A DNA stretch of 64,000 nucleotides, taken from the NCBI GenBank assembly GCA_029232285.1, contig JAOXFI010000006.1, forward strand, positions 90,849 through 154,848, given 5' to 3'. The position numbers and the translations under genes are program-made. Numbering within the stretch: position 1 is the stretch's first letter; every line of letters begins with the position of its first letter. This document shows, in pieces, positions 40,440 to 49,879 of this stretch. The stretch is from Agmasoma carcini (nom. nud.). Taxonomy: Eukaryota; Microsporidia; Thelohaniidae. The notes below the pieces were generated by a model. The model saw only the letters and a list, made by a program, of their open reading frames with translations. It was not told where the DNA came from and made no database searches.

Positions 40440-41300
40440 GATTCATTTATTAAATTTATAATCTATAAAATTATAAATATCGAACCAAGTTCTATTTTCA
40501 AAAATGAATATTTTCTAATGTTATTTCTCTTATTGTATTTAAGACTCATCATCCTATAACATATAAACATTGCTGTTTTTAAAAAATATCATATCTATTA
40601 ATATTATTATCAATTCTAATGTCTTTAAAATTTGGCTAAATTCTATTATTGAGTTTTTTCAGATGTCTCAAATACAAAATATCCTACATACAATTTTCTG
40701 AAATAGGTGATTTATTTAAACTATTTATTACAATTTTATAAAAGCCAACATGTCTTGATTATTAAATGTCTTATTTGAGTTAAGTTTTTCAATAGGGATT
40801 GTCTATTCTTGAGTATTTATGAAAATAGAAGAAAATTTCATATTATCTATCTATAACCCTATGAGATATTTATTTATAGTGGCTAGTTTTTCATATCCAA
40901 CCATCTTTGATAAGATTACACTCTTCATATTTAAAAATGTGTTCTTTGTGTTGTTCATAATTAATAAAGTTGCTATTATTGATGTTCGTGCTGATTTACC
41001 TTGTTTACAATCAATATTTTATCCTGTTCAGATTTAAGTGTATTTCTAGCATATTTGAACAGATTTGGATGTTGTAGTTTCGTTCTTAAAAGTAATTTAA
41101 AGACTACCTCCTTCTATAATAGAATTGATTTATCTTTTTATTTTTTGATATCTTCGGAGTCTAATATTTATATCAACTTCTTAAATCTGAGGATGTATAA
41201 AACTTTTACAGTCTTACAATTTCGTCTAAAATATATTTTCATACCCCCTTTGTTGTTCTAGATTTCATAATAAATATTTTCCTTTATAATATGACTTAAA
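40440..41300 (-). pseudogene. Decayed minus-strand coding sequence
   Basis: Runs of plausible protein in changing minus-strand frames include 'LRTKLQHPNLFKYARNTLKS' followed by EQDKILIVNKV, 'MNNTKNTFLNMKSVILSKMV' followed by GYEKLATINKYLIG, and 'KTVKVLYILRFKKLI', all separated by stops. Composition and helix pattern suggest a formerly real, Lys/Leu-rich helical protein. No family was recognised. Plus-strand open frames here are shadows. Confidence 0.35.
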
Positions 41301-41465
41301 AATACAAAAGATAGATTATGATTAATGACACGTCAAAATAAAAATATAATATTATTTTTCAAGAATTATATACAACCAAAATTTAATACAAAAATGACTC
41401 TAACTTATATTTATTCATACCTTAAAAGTATAAAAACAACAAATCAAAAAAAATTAATAATTTAT

Positions 41466-43103
41466 TTAAGCTTTAATAGTTTTAACTGGCATAGCAGGAA
41501 TGTATGAACCAGATGAAAGAGACTCCTTGTAGAATCTATTAATAACAACAAGTGAGGTAAACCATACAGCACACATAGCCGTATTAAGAACCATAATTAT
41601 TGGGGAGTAATAACGGATAGAAGTACCAGCAGAGAAGCATGCTCCAACAATAATATCAAGAACAGCACCCATCAACTTACCTAACTTAACAGCAGAACCA
41701 TCACAGACACCCTTGACGAATACTCTATCTGCAGGATCAAGCCTCATAGCAACTGCCTCCTTTACAATATCAAAGAAAGCATATTTGGTCAATTTAATAG
41801 ATGCATTTGAAAGACATGCAGCCATAGCCTCAATATAAGTCAAATCACGCTTTATAGAAAGTAAACTAAACATAGCACCAGATTCTGTAACTTTATAATA
41901 TTCTAAATTGCTTTGTGCTAAAAGTGTTAGTAAAATAACTGAAATAAGTGATGAGAAAAGTGGGAAACTTCCTGTAAAGAACACTCCAAATATATCAATA
42001 AGCTTGGATAAAGGTGAAAACATAATAACCAATACCAAAATACTGACTATATGAGTCTCTCTGGTCTTAAGAGTACTATTAACAGAACTAACAACTTGGT
42101 TACTTGCTAAAGCGTAAGCCTTATATGAATGCTTACTAAAGACACTCAAAAAGTGGGCTGTGATACTGTAAAAGAGTACCAAACCAGCATTAGAAGCAAT
42201 AAAACTAGAACTGAAGACACTCTCCATACTTTCCTTAAAGGAAGGCTTCTTCTTCTTACCACCAGATTTCTTTACTGGCTTCTCTTCAGCAATATATATT
42301 TGTGTCTCTAGAGTTTGTAAAAACCATGATTGAATAAATCTCAAACAAAAGTAGAAAGCAGCAGCAAAGAGAGTAACAAGAACATATACAACTGTTAGAG
42401 TTGAATAACTTCTGGTACAAATATTATTAACAATGTACTTCTTAAGTGATGAGGTAAAGAAAGCTAATATATTAGAGGCAGCATAAAGTGGTCTAATGAA
42501 TCTCTTATTTTGATTTTCACTAAGATGACTATTCACCCAAGTGAAGAATAAGTAACTAACGGCTAATGATCCAACTGTATCACAAAGGATATAGAAAACA
42601 GCTAGCACGTAGTAGTTAAAACACATAACTGGAAATTGTAAGAACTGGAAGCCTCTCATAGCTGCAAAACCACCTACAAACAATTTCTCAGTAAAACCAG
42701 GCCTTGGTTGAATGTAATCCCTAATAGATAAGAGGGCAGCAATACCAACCATAATGATAGAAAATACCATTGAAATATTTTTGAAAGCAACGTCCATGTT
42801 TGCTGAAAAGACTAAAGTCTGAATGAAAGATACGAAGTATAAAGAAAGAATGAAAGATCCAATTCTTAACCAGTTGACGCACTGCACTTCAAAGACTGTA
42901 CTTGTGACAACATCTTTAAACTCACGTAAGAATGAGTAGAAAGCAGCAATCAAACCAAACATTATAAGTAAAATTACAAGTCTGTAATATTCACTCTTAT
43001 GGATTGGGAACATCTTTTTAAGTAAGCTCGTCTTCTGAGCTTCTTCTATTTCATTTTCGAATTGTTCTTTAGTAGGGAGATTTAAGTTTTCGGTCTCGGC
43101 CAT
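41466..43103 (-). CDS. ATP/ADP translocase (nucleotide transporter, NTT/TLC family)
   Basis: The protein is 545 aa with about 11-12 hydrophobic spans, in the Rickettsia/Chlamydia/plastid-type nucleotide translocase family. The N-terminus (KSEYYRLVILLIMFGLIAAF, then YSFLREFKD) matches the first membrane span and the conserved 'LR..KD' site. 'AMRGFQFLQFPVMCFNYYVL' and a late 'DPADRVFVKGVCDGSAVKLG' followed by KLMG block are further family marks. A Lys-rich loop (KKSGGKKKKPSFKE, near 280) lies on the cytosolic side. Microsporidia place several NTT paralogues in the plasma membrane to take host ATP; the gene was acquired from bacteria. Only one copy is present in this window. Two AT boxes and TATCCC precede the start. 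Confidence 0.95.
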   Translation of the reverse strand: MAETENLNLPTKEQFENEIEEAQKTSLLKKMFPIHKSEYYRLVILLIMFGLIAAFYSFLREFKDVVTSTVFEVQCVNWLRIGSFILSLYFVSFIQTLVFSANMDVAFKNISMVFSIIMVGIAALLSIRDYIQPRPGFTEKLFVGGFAAMRGFQFLQFPVMCFNYYVLAVFYILCDTVGSLAVSYLFFTWVNSHLSENQNKRFIRPLYAASNILAFFTSSLKKYIVNNICTRSYSTLTVVYVLVTLFAAAFYFCLRFIQSWFLQTLETQIYIAEEKPVKKSGGKKKKPSFKESMESVFSSSFIASNAGLVLFYSITAHFLSVFSKHSYKAYALASNQVVSSVNSTLKTRETHIVSILVLVIMFSPLSKLIDIFGVFFTGSFPLFSSLISVILLTLLAQSNLEYYKVTESGAMFSLLSIKRDLTYIEAMAACLSNASIKLTKYAFFDIVKEAVAMRLDPADRVFVKGVCDGSAVKLGKLMGAVLDIIVGACFSAGTSIRYYSPIIMVLNTAMCAVWFTSLVVINRFYKESLSSGSYIPAMPVKTIKA

Positions 43104-43130
43104 GGGATAAAAATTTTTGAAAATTTTTAT
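43104..43130 (-). promoter_or_regulatory. CCC plus double AT box before the translocase
   Basis: Read on the minus strand, AAAAATTTTCAAAAATTTTT and then ATCCC run directly into the ATG at 43103. Confidence 0.6.
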
Positions 43131-43197
43131 ATCAAAAGGGGAAAACTAATTAAACAATATTAAAAATAAATTAATTGATAAATCAAACAAAGATATT

Positions 43198-43914
43198 TTA
43201 TTGATTGTTAGTATCCAAAACTATCTCTTCGAAACACTTATTGATGTCATTTTCAGATAATTTATACTGATCTTTAGGGGTAAATACATTAACTTCAATT
43301 GTATTGCTGTACGCATCATTTCCTATGGACTTAAAAAGAGCGCCTATAGCCAACTTTGTTACCTCTGAGGCATCTAGATCCTTGACATAGTTACTTTCAA
43401 GATATTTGGTCATCTCGGAGTGCTTCTTGCCATAAGCAACAGCATTAAATCTGACATCAGAAGCGGTCATATCAGTGTAATACAAAGTTGGTTCATCTCC
43501 ACAGAAACCAAAAACAACGGCAGCGAATGCAACTGATCTAGAGCCACTCCTCTGTATAAATTTTTGAAATACTTTAGATAATTCTCTGGAAAAGATTTCT
43601 GGCATTAGAACATCACAAGCGTAATCATAGCATAGTCTAGCGGCAAGATCGACACATCTTCTTATAACATAATCTATGTCAGCAATTCTACCCGTTATTT
43701 GCATGTAAAGACCATTAGATATTTTAAATAGTGATGTTCTTTGTTCTGACTCAAGCTTAGTTTTATTTTTGAGACCTGCGACGGTAACAATACAATTCTT
43801 ACCACATATTGCAACATTAGGAAGAGCCTTATAAACAGCTTCCAAACCGTACTCAACCTGAAGAAGTCTACCCTCCTTGTTAAAAATCTTATATGCTTGT
43901 TCTTGTGTTGACAT
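43198..43914 (-). CDS. SCL1: 20S proteasome subunit alpha, alpha1 (Scl1/PSMA6) type
   Basis: The protein is 238 aa with the alpha-type N-terminus FNKEGRLLQVEYGLEAV (about residues 12-28), which gates the 20S core. Placement as alpha1 rests on 'SLFKISNGLYMQITGRIADI' (residues about 61-80), 'FIQRSGSRSVAFAAVVFGF' and 'LYYTDMTASDVRFNAVAYGK' followed by KHSEMTKYLE, which follow PSMA6/Scl1 better than other alpha subunits (G-K-QTE.T..LE). Alpha subunits are catalytically inactive. It lies 24 bp downstream of the HIT-protein stop on the same strand. The subunit assignment is moderately sure, the family certain. Confidence 0.85.
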   Translation of the reverse strand: MSTQEQAYKIFNKEGRLLQVEYGLEAVYKALPNVAICGKNCIVTVAGLKNKTKLESEQRTSLFKISNGLYMQITGRIADIDYVIRRCVDLAARLCYDYACDVLMPEIFSRELSKVFQKFIQRSGSRSVAFAAVVFGFCGDEPTLYYTDMTASDVRFNAVAYGKKHSEMTKYLESNYVKDLDASEVTKLAIGALFKSIGNDAYSNTIEVNVFTPKDQYKLSENDINKCFEEIVLDTNNQ

Positions 43915-43938
43915 GGTGGATTTTAAACAAATAAATTT

Positions 43939-44328
43939 TTATTTAAAATATTTTCTTAGAAAAGAAGCTTCAATTGACATTTCCTCATCAGTCCTATCAA
44001 TCACTCTTAAATCCTTTTGCTTAGGCTTGTTCAAGTCTCCTAGATTTCTTGGAATGATGTGAGCATGAAGATGAAAAACGGTCTGACCAGCCTCTTCACC
44101 ATCTTGAATGTTGACTTGAACTGATGTGCCAAAGCTATCCAAGACTTTGACCACCTTTCGAATTGTTCTAAAGAAGTCAAAATACTCTTCTTCTGTCAGA
44201 TCAGACAATCTTCCCTTTACTCTTACAGGAGAAACTAACAAATGATAATTTAAAAACGGTCTTAAATTGACGAAAACAAAACATAAATTTGATCTGTAGA
44301 CAACATGCCTATCTGGAATAAAAAACAT
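43939..44328 (-). CDS. HIT-family dinucleoside polyphosphate hydrolase (FHIT/Hnt2 type)
   Basis: The protein is 129 aa. The histidine triad HLHAHI (86-91) preceded by GQTV (81-84), plus 'VNLRPFLNYHLLVSPVRV' and 'NIQDGEEAG', follow FHIT/Aph1/Hnt2 (QDG.EAGQTV.H.H.H), which cleaves Ap3A-type dinucleotides. Aprataxin and Hint types lack this QDG-EAGQTV string. It lies between the eL41 gene (12 bp upstream) and proteasome alpha1 (24 bp downstream), all on the minus strand. Because of the 12-bp gap, its AT box (GATTTATCCC) is wedged against the eL41 stop. Confidence 0.9.
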   Translation of the reverse strand: MFFIPDRHVVYRSNLCFVFVNLRPFLNYHLLVSPVRVKGRLSDLTEEEYFDFFRTIRKVVKVLDSFGTSVQVNIQDGEEAGQTVFHLHAHIIPRNLGDLNKPKQKDLRVIDRTDEEMSIEASFLRKYFK

Positions 44329-44340
44329 GGGATAAATCTT

Positions 44341-44418
44341 TTACTTAAATCTCTTTCTCATTCTCCTTCTATCAGCTTGTCTCTTTCTCATCCTCTTCTT
44401 CTTCCACTTTGCACGCAT
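44341..44418 (-). CDS. RPL41: Ribosomal protein eL41
   Basis: A 25-aa frame, ATG at 44418 and TAA at 44341, beginning MRAKWKKKRMRKRQADRRRM and ending RKRFK. This is the ultra-short, almost wholly basic eL41 of the large (60S) ribosomal subunit (typically MRAKWRKKRMRR...). It is missed by length cut-offs. It is the first gene of a very tight minus-strand trio with the HIT hydrolase (12 bp) and proteasome alpha1. Confidence 0.95.
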   Translation of the reverse strand: MRAKWKKKRMRKRQADRRRMRKRFK

Positions 44419-44446
44419 TGGGTAAAATTTTTCATAAAATTTTTAT
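44419..44446 (-). promoter_or_regulatory. ACCCA plus double AT box before eL41
   Basis: On the minus strand AAAAATTTTATG, AAAAATTTTACCCA precede the ATG. It has the same architecture as the translocase and uS12 starts. Confidence 0.6.
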
Positions 44447-45235
44447 ATGTTTGAAATATTTACAATTAAGAGCCAATTAATATTATTACATCATTGTAAT
44501 AACGTTAGAGATGTTGTTGGTGATGAATAAAAGCATATTGATTCGATGATTAGTAATATTTATTATTAAATTATAGAATATGAGAAAATCACTACATTTT
44601 TCATTTTTTATTCTTAATTATCTGCACCGTAGTTCAAAATTATAATATTTTTAATAAAATTCATATGTCTTGTTTTTATTATTGCTTGCTTATTCACTTT
44701 AGGTTTAATAATTTTGATGTCTGATCAGAAGTGTATGATTTGATATAAACCCTCAAACAATTGTGGCACTAATCCTTATAAACATATGAGCATGTGTAAT
44801 TATTATTAGTAAAGTGTTGACGTACCTCATTAATCAAACTATTTCTATAAAATTACATATTTTTTAACATTTGGTCTATTGATTTGAGAACCATTAAAAT
44901 GATTAAGAGGGCTAGTAGAGACATCGAAATACATGCCTTTGATGTTCGTTAATGAGAATATACCAAATTAAAAAGTAAATTTTAATCCTTAAATATTGTC
45001 TCATAATATAAATAGTCTACTCATCACAGACTATTGTTGTATGTTTTTATGATAACATTTTAAAAACTATTAATTTTAGATTCCTCGGTATCTTCTACTA
45101 CGCTTTTGGTGATTATCGTTTGATATTATCTAAACATCTTTATACTAAATAAATAATGTTTAGACATCACAACTACAACAATTCAAATTTAAAAAAATCT
45201 AAAATCTTACTTTATTATAAAATTTTATTACAATT
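44447..45235. other. Divergent intergenic region between eL41 and uS12
   Basis: AT-rich. No gene or clear repeat seen. Confidence 0.45.
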
Positions 45236-45259
45236 AAAAATTTTTAAAAATTTTCTTCC
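45236..45259 (+). promoter_or_regulatory. Double AT box plus CTTCC before uS12
   Basis: AAAAATTTTTAAAAATTTTC and then TTCC abut the ATG at 45260. Confidence 0.6.
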
Positions 45260-45676
45260 ATGGGACTATACAATGCACACAGCTTAAGAAGAAAATCAAG
45301 GGTAAAGAAGAGAGCAATCAAGTCTTATCGACAGAAGATGAGAGGAAAACAGTATGATAGACTACTTGGTACTAGGCCACTAGCCTCTGGAATTGTCATA
45401 CAGAAAATTGGTAAGGAAGCTAAGCAGCCTAACTCTGCCATCAGAAAATGCTTAAGAATTAAGTGCACTGAATCAGAAAAGATATATACAGCTTTCTGTC
45501 CGGAGGATGGTAGTTTGAGAAAGGTAGATAATAACGATGTTGTTGTTGTCTGTGGTCTTGGTAAGAAGCACAGATCTACAGGTGATATTCCAGGTGTTAA
45601 GTACAGAGTTTGCAAGATATCTGGTGTTCCAGTCAGATCACTTGCAACTGGTAAGGCTGAAAAACCAGCAAGATAA
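45260..45676 (+). CDS. RPS23: Ribosomal protein uS12 (RPS23)
   Basis: The protein is 138 aa. It carries the decoding-centre loop KQPNSAIRKC (about residues 55-64), in which the proline is hydroxylated in other eukaryotes, and the GLGKKHRSTGDIPGVKYRV block near 99-117. It belongs to the small subunit, near the A site. It is slightly shorter than the yeast protein (145 aa). It has no intron, and the start MGLYNAHSLRRKSR keeps the basic N-terminal tail. Composition is clearly less AT-rich than the neighbours, as expected of a highly expressed gene. Confidence 0.95.
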   Translation: MGLYNAHSLRRKSRVKKRAIKSYRQKMRGKQYDRLLGTRPLASGIVIQKIGKEAKQPNSAIRKCLRIKCTESEKIYTAFCPEDGSLRKVDNNDVVVVCGLGKKHRSTGDIPGVKYRVCKISGVPVRSLATGKAEKPAR

Positions 45677-46476
45677 AATAAATTCAATCTTATTTTTATT
45701 TGACTTTAATACTTGTCTGATATTGATTCAAATATTTTACTGTAATTTGGTATGATATAGAATTGTACCAATTATCGTTTAGTTGTGTATCGTCCTTGTG
45801 TTTAGATGTTGTTATTCATTAATTAGCTAGTATATATCATAAAAAATAAGTCCTATTCTAATAATTGAGGGGTTAGTTAGAATTTCGTGTCTATGCCATG
45901 GTGTATTGAGTTCGATTCCTGCTGAAACCCTTAAACGTATAATACAAAAATATTTTCATAGAAATTCTTGAACTGTTGAGAATTTAATTAAGAGGTTTCA
46001 TACATCTGTTCCTTTGGATAAGTATAAAAAATTAAATATTATCAGTATATTTGATGTTAATGAAAGAATATGACAATTTTAGATGAAAGCTTGTAAAATT
46101 AAGATTAACGAGCTGAAATAAGCTTAAATATAAATATATATTAAATTTAGAACTGAATATGTTATATCTAGCACATATGTCTTATATCCTTGATCTAGTT
46201 TAATGTTAATATAACTTAATTCAAATAAAAAATATTTAAGGTTAGTTAGTATATAAATAAAGTTTTTTTTTTAAATATCAAAATAAATCATTAAAAACTA
46301 TAACCATTGGAGTACTAAAAGATGATATATAAGTACATGTATTTATGTAATATTTTAATCAGTATGAAACAATAATTAACTTTAAAAGGGGTGATCAACT
46401 GATGAATCATATATTCTAAAAGGACGAGAATCTCTCTTTATAAATTTAATAAAAAGTCACTATTTTACAATTTTTA
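45677..46476. other. AT-rich intergenic sequence with a tRNA-like relic
   Basis: At about 45866-45936 a stretch has AGGGGTT/AAACCCT ends and a B-box-like GTTCGATTC but no fitting anticodon or T stem; it is probably a dead tRNA-derived sequence. Otherwise nothing is recognised. Confidence 0.4.
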
Positions 46477-46881
46477 TTAATTTTCTACTTCATTAGTCAC
46501 AGCAAACCCTAAAGTACTTAATGAATATTTAATATGGCTTATGGGTGTTTGATGATCATATAAGTATTGAATTTTCATATCTTTTTCTGTTTTTGGTTCA
46601 ACTTTGTTGGGAAGGTCACTAGATACCACATCAAGCTCCTCACCATCATCATACAAAAGATCAAAACTTTTCAAATTAACATTTGCAAACGACCTATTGG
46701 CTAGCTTTAAATCAAGTACAATACTATTATCAGCTATACTAGCACTAGGTACTATTGAAAATGACTTTAAAACTATTGTAACCATAAGTATATAGTATAA
46801 AGCAAAAACTAACAAAATCATTGAACAATATCTAATGGATTTACCTAACTTTCCTCCAAACAACAGCGATAATAAAAACAT
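46477..46881 (-). CDS. Single-pass membrane protein, LEA2-like external domain
   Basis: The protein is 134 aa. A basic N-terminus (GGKLGKSIRYC) precedes a hydrophobic span at about residues 18-40 (CSMILLVFALYYILMVTIVL). The rest alternates beta-type strands, 'SIVLDLKLANRSFANVNLKS' then 'FDLLYDDG', and resembles the LEA2/Vac7-type beta-sandwich found behind one membrane span in fungal and plant proteins. That similarity is a pattern judgement, not a proven family. A vacuolar or ER location is possible. Confidence 0.6.
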   Translation of the reverse strand: MFLLSLLFGGKLGKSIRYCSMILLVFALYYILMVTIVLKSFSIVPSASIADNSIVLDLKLANRSFANVNLKSFDLLYDDGEELDVVSSDLPNKVEPKTEKDMKIQYLYDHQTPISHIKYSLSTLGFAVTNEVEN

Positions 46882-47145
46882 ATGGGTATTCTTATATCTA
46901 AAAATTTGTTTGTTTTATAAATAAAAATAAATATATATTAAGTATACTCGTTTTCTATTCCCCTTTATTTGATATTCTTGATATTAAATATAAAACGTAG
47001 TGTTCATTCTTTGATATTATTAATGAGATTAAATATAAAACTTATAGTCTATTAATATTATCATTGTTTGATATTGATTTGATAGATGATCACTTAAAAT
47101 GATTGGTCACTATATTTTATAAAATAAAAATTCTATCTATCTCTT
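46882..47145. other. Divergent intergenic region upstream of the Rho gene
   Basis: AT-rich; no additional features. Confidence 0.4.
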
Positions 47146-47742
47146 ATGGCAGTCAATCAGAAAAATGGCAAAGTTGTAGTCGTAGGAGATGGTGCTTGCG
47201 GGAAGACCTGTCTACTTGAGGTGTTCAAAAGTGAACGATTCCCAGAAGAGTACGTCCCTACAGTAGTAGATAACTTCAGTAAAACGGTGAAGTTAGACGA
47301 CAACAGAACCGTAAATCTAGCTCTATGGGATACAGCTGGGCAAGAGGATTATGATACTATTCGTCCGTTGTCATATCAAGAAACTGATTTAGTATTACTT
47401 TGTTACACAATTGAAAACAGAACAAATTTAGAAAATATATCACACAAATGGTTGGTTGAAATCAAAAATTACTGTCCAAATGCTAAATACTTCTTGATTG
47501 CTCTTAAAAAGGATTTAAGAGACGAGGCTGAAGATAGCGATGAAAGGGAAAGTCTTATAACTCAGGAGGAAGGTGAGAAATGGGCCACTGATATTAAAGC
47601 TGAAAGATTTATTGAATGTTCTGCTATGACCAGAGAAAACGTTAGCAAAGTTTTTGAAGATGCTGCAGAATACGTTTATAAAAATAAACAAGAACCTGTA
47701 GAAGCTGATGGATGCTGTGGAGGTAAATTTTTCTGTTGTTAA
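47146..47742 (+). CDS. Rho-family small GTPase with a double-Cys C-terminus
   Basis: The protein is 198 aa. The P-loop is GDGACGKT (14-21), Switch I has the EEYVPTVVDNF effector region (34-44), Switch II is WDTAGQEDYDTIRPLSY (61-77), the nucleotide motif is KKDL (121-124), and there is SAM (159-161). The 'QEDYD..RPLSY' run is the hallmark of Rho proteins rather than Ras or Rab. Rho proteins control actin and wall synthesis at the cell cortex. The chain ends CCGGKFFCC: there is no CAAX box, but a terminal CC like Rab proteins, with a second CC pair 6 residues earlier. That would need a different prenyl transferase (geranylgeranyl type II). Insertions and start look normal. Confidence 0.9.
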   Translation: MAVNQKNGKVVVVGDGACGKTCLLEVFKSERFPEEYVPTVVDNFSKTVKLDDNRTVNLALWDTAGQEDYDTIRPLSYQETDLVLLCYTIENRTNLENISHKWLVEIKNYCPNAKYFLIALKKDLRDEAEDSDERESLITQEEGEKWATDIKAERFIECSAMTRENVSKVFEDAAEYVYKNKQEPVEADGCCGGKFFCC

Positions 47743-48518
47743 CCAATTAAATTTATGTTTTAAATGTTTTTGTTTCAAATATGATAGTTTTTAAAAGTGA
47801 ATCATTTTCAAGGTGTGTCTCTTGTTCGAACCTACGTGCGGGTGTTTTTTTAAATGTTTCATGTTATTTCAGAGACTTTATTGTATCTTGTACAATTTTC
47901 TTTATGTTACACTAATATGATCAAATTACAGATAGATTTTCAGTTGATATACGCATATATTGTATTAATTACATTGATTCTATTCCTTAGTGTTTTACTT
48001 ATAACGGATATTACATAAATACATATTTTTACTGATTTAATTTTTTTTCTTTTTCTTGTTATAGTAGAAATAAATAGATCTAGCCCTAAATAGAGATATA
48101 TGATATTATTAAATTAACTGTTATAATAATATTATACATTAGTGGGTGTTTTATATATTTTTATACTTATTTGTGTTTATCTAAACCACTTATAATAGGG
48201 AATGCTTAAAAATCTTTGATTAACACCGAGAAACTCTACATTACTTGATATTTGTGCTTAATAAATATTATTTTTCTTTAAACCTTGTCATTCTTGAATA
48301 TGATCAATCCTATTGCTTACTAAATATAATATTTGTAAGTATCACTTATTAAGATCAAATATTTTAAATATAGTGATATAATGTATAATGTATATATTTT
48401 ATCAATTGGATGAGATATTTATATGACAAGCTTCCTTCTCTTGTTCATGTTCTATAACATAGCACAATAATATAAAAAAACATGGCCTAGTTTATTTTAA
48501 TTGTTATCAAACAAAGAT
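47743..48518. other. AT-rich intergenic sequence
   Basis: No gene recognised. Confidence 0.45.
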
Positions 48519-48538
48519 AAAAATTTTTATCCTACCCC
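48519..48538 (+). promoter_or_regulatory. AT box plus CCTACCCC before the cofilin-like gene
   Basis: AAAAATTTTTATCCTACCCC ends at the ATG of 48539: an AT box joined to the CCC-type start signal. Confidence 0.6.
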
Positions 48539-49051
48539 ATGACGAATATATATTCAAACAGACTAAAGCCATCCTTTGGTGATAAAGAAGGTGTACGTGA
48601 ATTTGAAGATCACTATTCTAGGTTAATGACTGGTGAATTCCAATTCCTTTCAGTAGGGTTAAAAGATATACAGAATATTGATTTTCAAATTAATGCCACC
48701 GGAGCATTAGATGCTGTGATAAATGACGATACTCAGATGTATGATGATAAAGACCTCAGGAGAAATTTTAAAGAATTTGTTTCTAAGGTTGACAAAGAAA
48801 ATAGTTCAATTTTGTTGTATGATTTCATTTTTTCTAGGCCTAATAATGGAAAACATGCACAATTTGACTGTCAAGAGAGAAAATTGGTTTTAGTGAAGTA
48901 TGTTCCTGTATTTATTAAGCCAAGATGTAAAGTAGCCATAGCTAAAACATTTGTGGATGTTGCTGATTGCTTAAAAATTGCTTATAAATTTGAATACTCT
49001 GCTTTGGGTGATATATCCTATGATGATATACTAAATAAGGTTGCTAGGTAA
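48539..49051 (+). CDS. COF1: Actin-depolymerising factor/cofilin-like protein
   Basis: The protein is 170 aa, one ADF-H domain. 'FQFLSVGLKDIQNIDFQI' (about residues 34-51) aligns with 'Y.FI.FGL.DAKTEI.V', 'SILLYDFIFSR' with 'YAIYDFEYE', 'RKLVLVKYVPVFIKPRCKVA' then 'IAKTFVDVADCL' with '[20 protein letters not shown]' and 'YASSKDAL' (the actin-binding strand and long helix), and 'LGDISYDDILNKVAR' with 'F.EVSYDSVLERVSR'. Cofilins sever and turn over actin filaments. It is about 27 residues longer than yeast cofilin, with an N-terminal extension and an inserted acidic segment (near residues 58-72). The basic actin-binding Ser/Lys positions are partly changed. Confidence 0.85.
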   Translation: MTNIYSNRLKPSFGDKEGVREFEDHYSRLMTGEFQFLSVGLKDIQNIDFQINATGALDAVINDDTQMYDDKDLRRNFKEFVSKVDKENSSILLYDFIFSRPNNGKHAQFDCQERKLVLVKYVPVFIKPRCKVAIAKTFVDVADCLKIAYKFEYSALGDISYDDILNKVAR

Positions 49052-49879
49052 TAAATTACTTGAATCAGGTCTCCTTTTTATATTTTAAATTTGCTGATAT
49101 TGATCAATATTAGATCTTAAAATTGTAAAAATTAACCTATAAGTTAGTTAAGGAGAGTGTATAAATGTTAAATAATGATTATATCGTATTTATCACTTAA
49201 GGTTAATGTAAATAGTTAAGGAAGTGCATATACAACAGGTGAAGTTTATTGTTGCTGATTTATCCATATTATTAGCTTATATAGCTTTCCAATATTTTAC
49301 CATCGTGATCATACTTATTTTTAAAAAACCTATTATAGTCGTAGAAATTATTTATATGAAGGTACCATAAAATGATTAAAAATGGACAAATATGAATGTT
49401 TTATGTTAGTTAACTGTCGAAATTGTTTTATAATCATGAAAAATGAACATATTAGGTTTTCAGAGCTGATCGTAGACAGGCTAACAAAATCAAAACATAC
49501 CAAAGCAATAATTGATTGGTTTTTATATTGAGTTTAAATATGTATGAAATTTAACAAATATTATTGTAATTATTATTAAATTTATGGCAGGTTTTTTGTA
49601 CTATTCTATAATAGATTTTAAGTGGTATTCTTTAAATAAGTCTGTGAAGATTACGGATGCTTCTTATATCACATTGTGTGCTTAAAAATATATCTAATTG
49701 TTTAAATGTTGATGATTGTGGTCATTGAGGTATTTTCATAAAAAAATTAATATTAAATATTATTAGTTACTTTATAGATATGCCTTAGTTAAATATCAAT
49801 AGTACCTTAGGATCAGGTGAAAAATTCCTCCCGCACAAAAAAATAAATTTTGTACGGTTTTATCAAAAAATAATGTCGA
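49052..49879. other. AT-rich sequence with a short dispersed coding-like repeat
   Basis: Around 49270-49350 a block (TTTTACCATCGTGATCATAC) matches 19660-19745. Otherwise no gene is seen. Confidence 0.4.

Noticed and set aside
40819..41507. Plus-strand ORFs of 60-86 aa between UTP10 and the translocase
   Set aside because: No start context or motifs; the minus strand is more coding-like here.
45866..45936. Possible tRNA on the plus strand (AGGGGTT ... AAACCCT ends, GTTCGATTC)
   Set aside because: One acceptor mismatch, no T stem, and no loop with U33 and a sensible anticodon. At most a dead tRNA-derived sequence.
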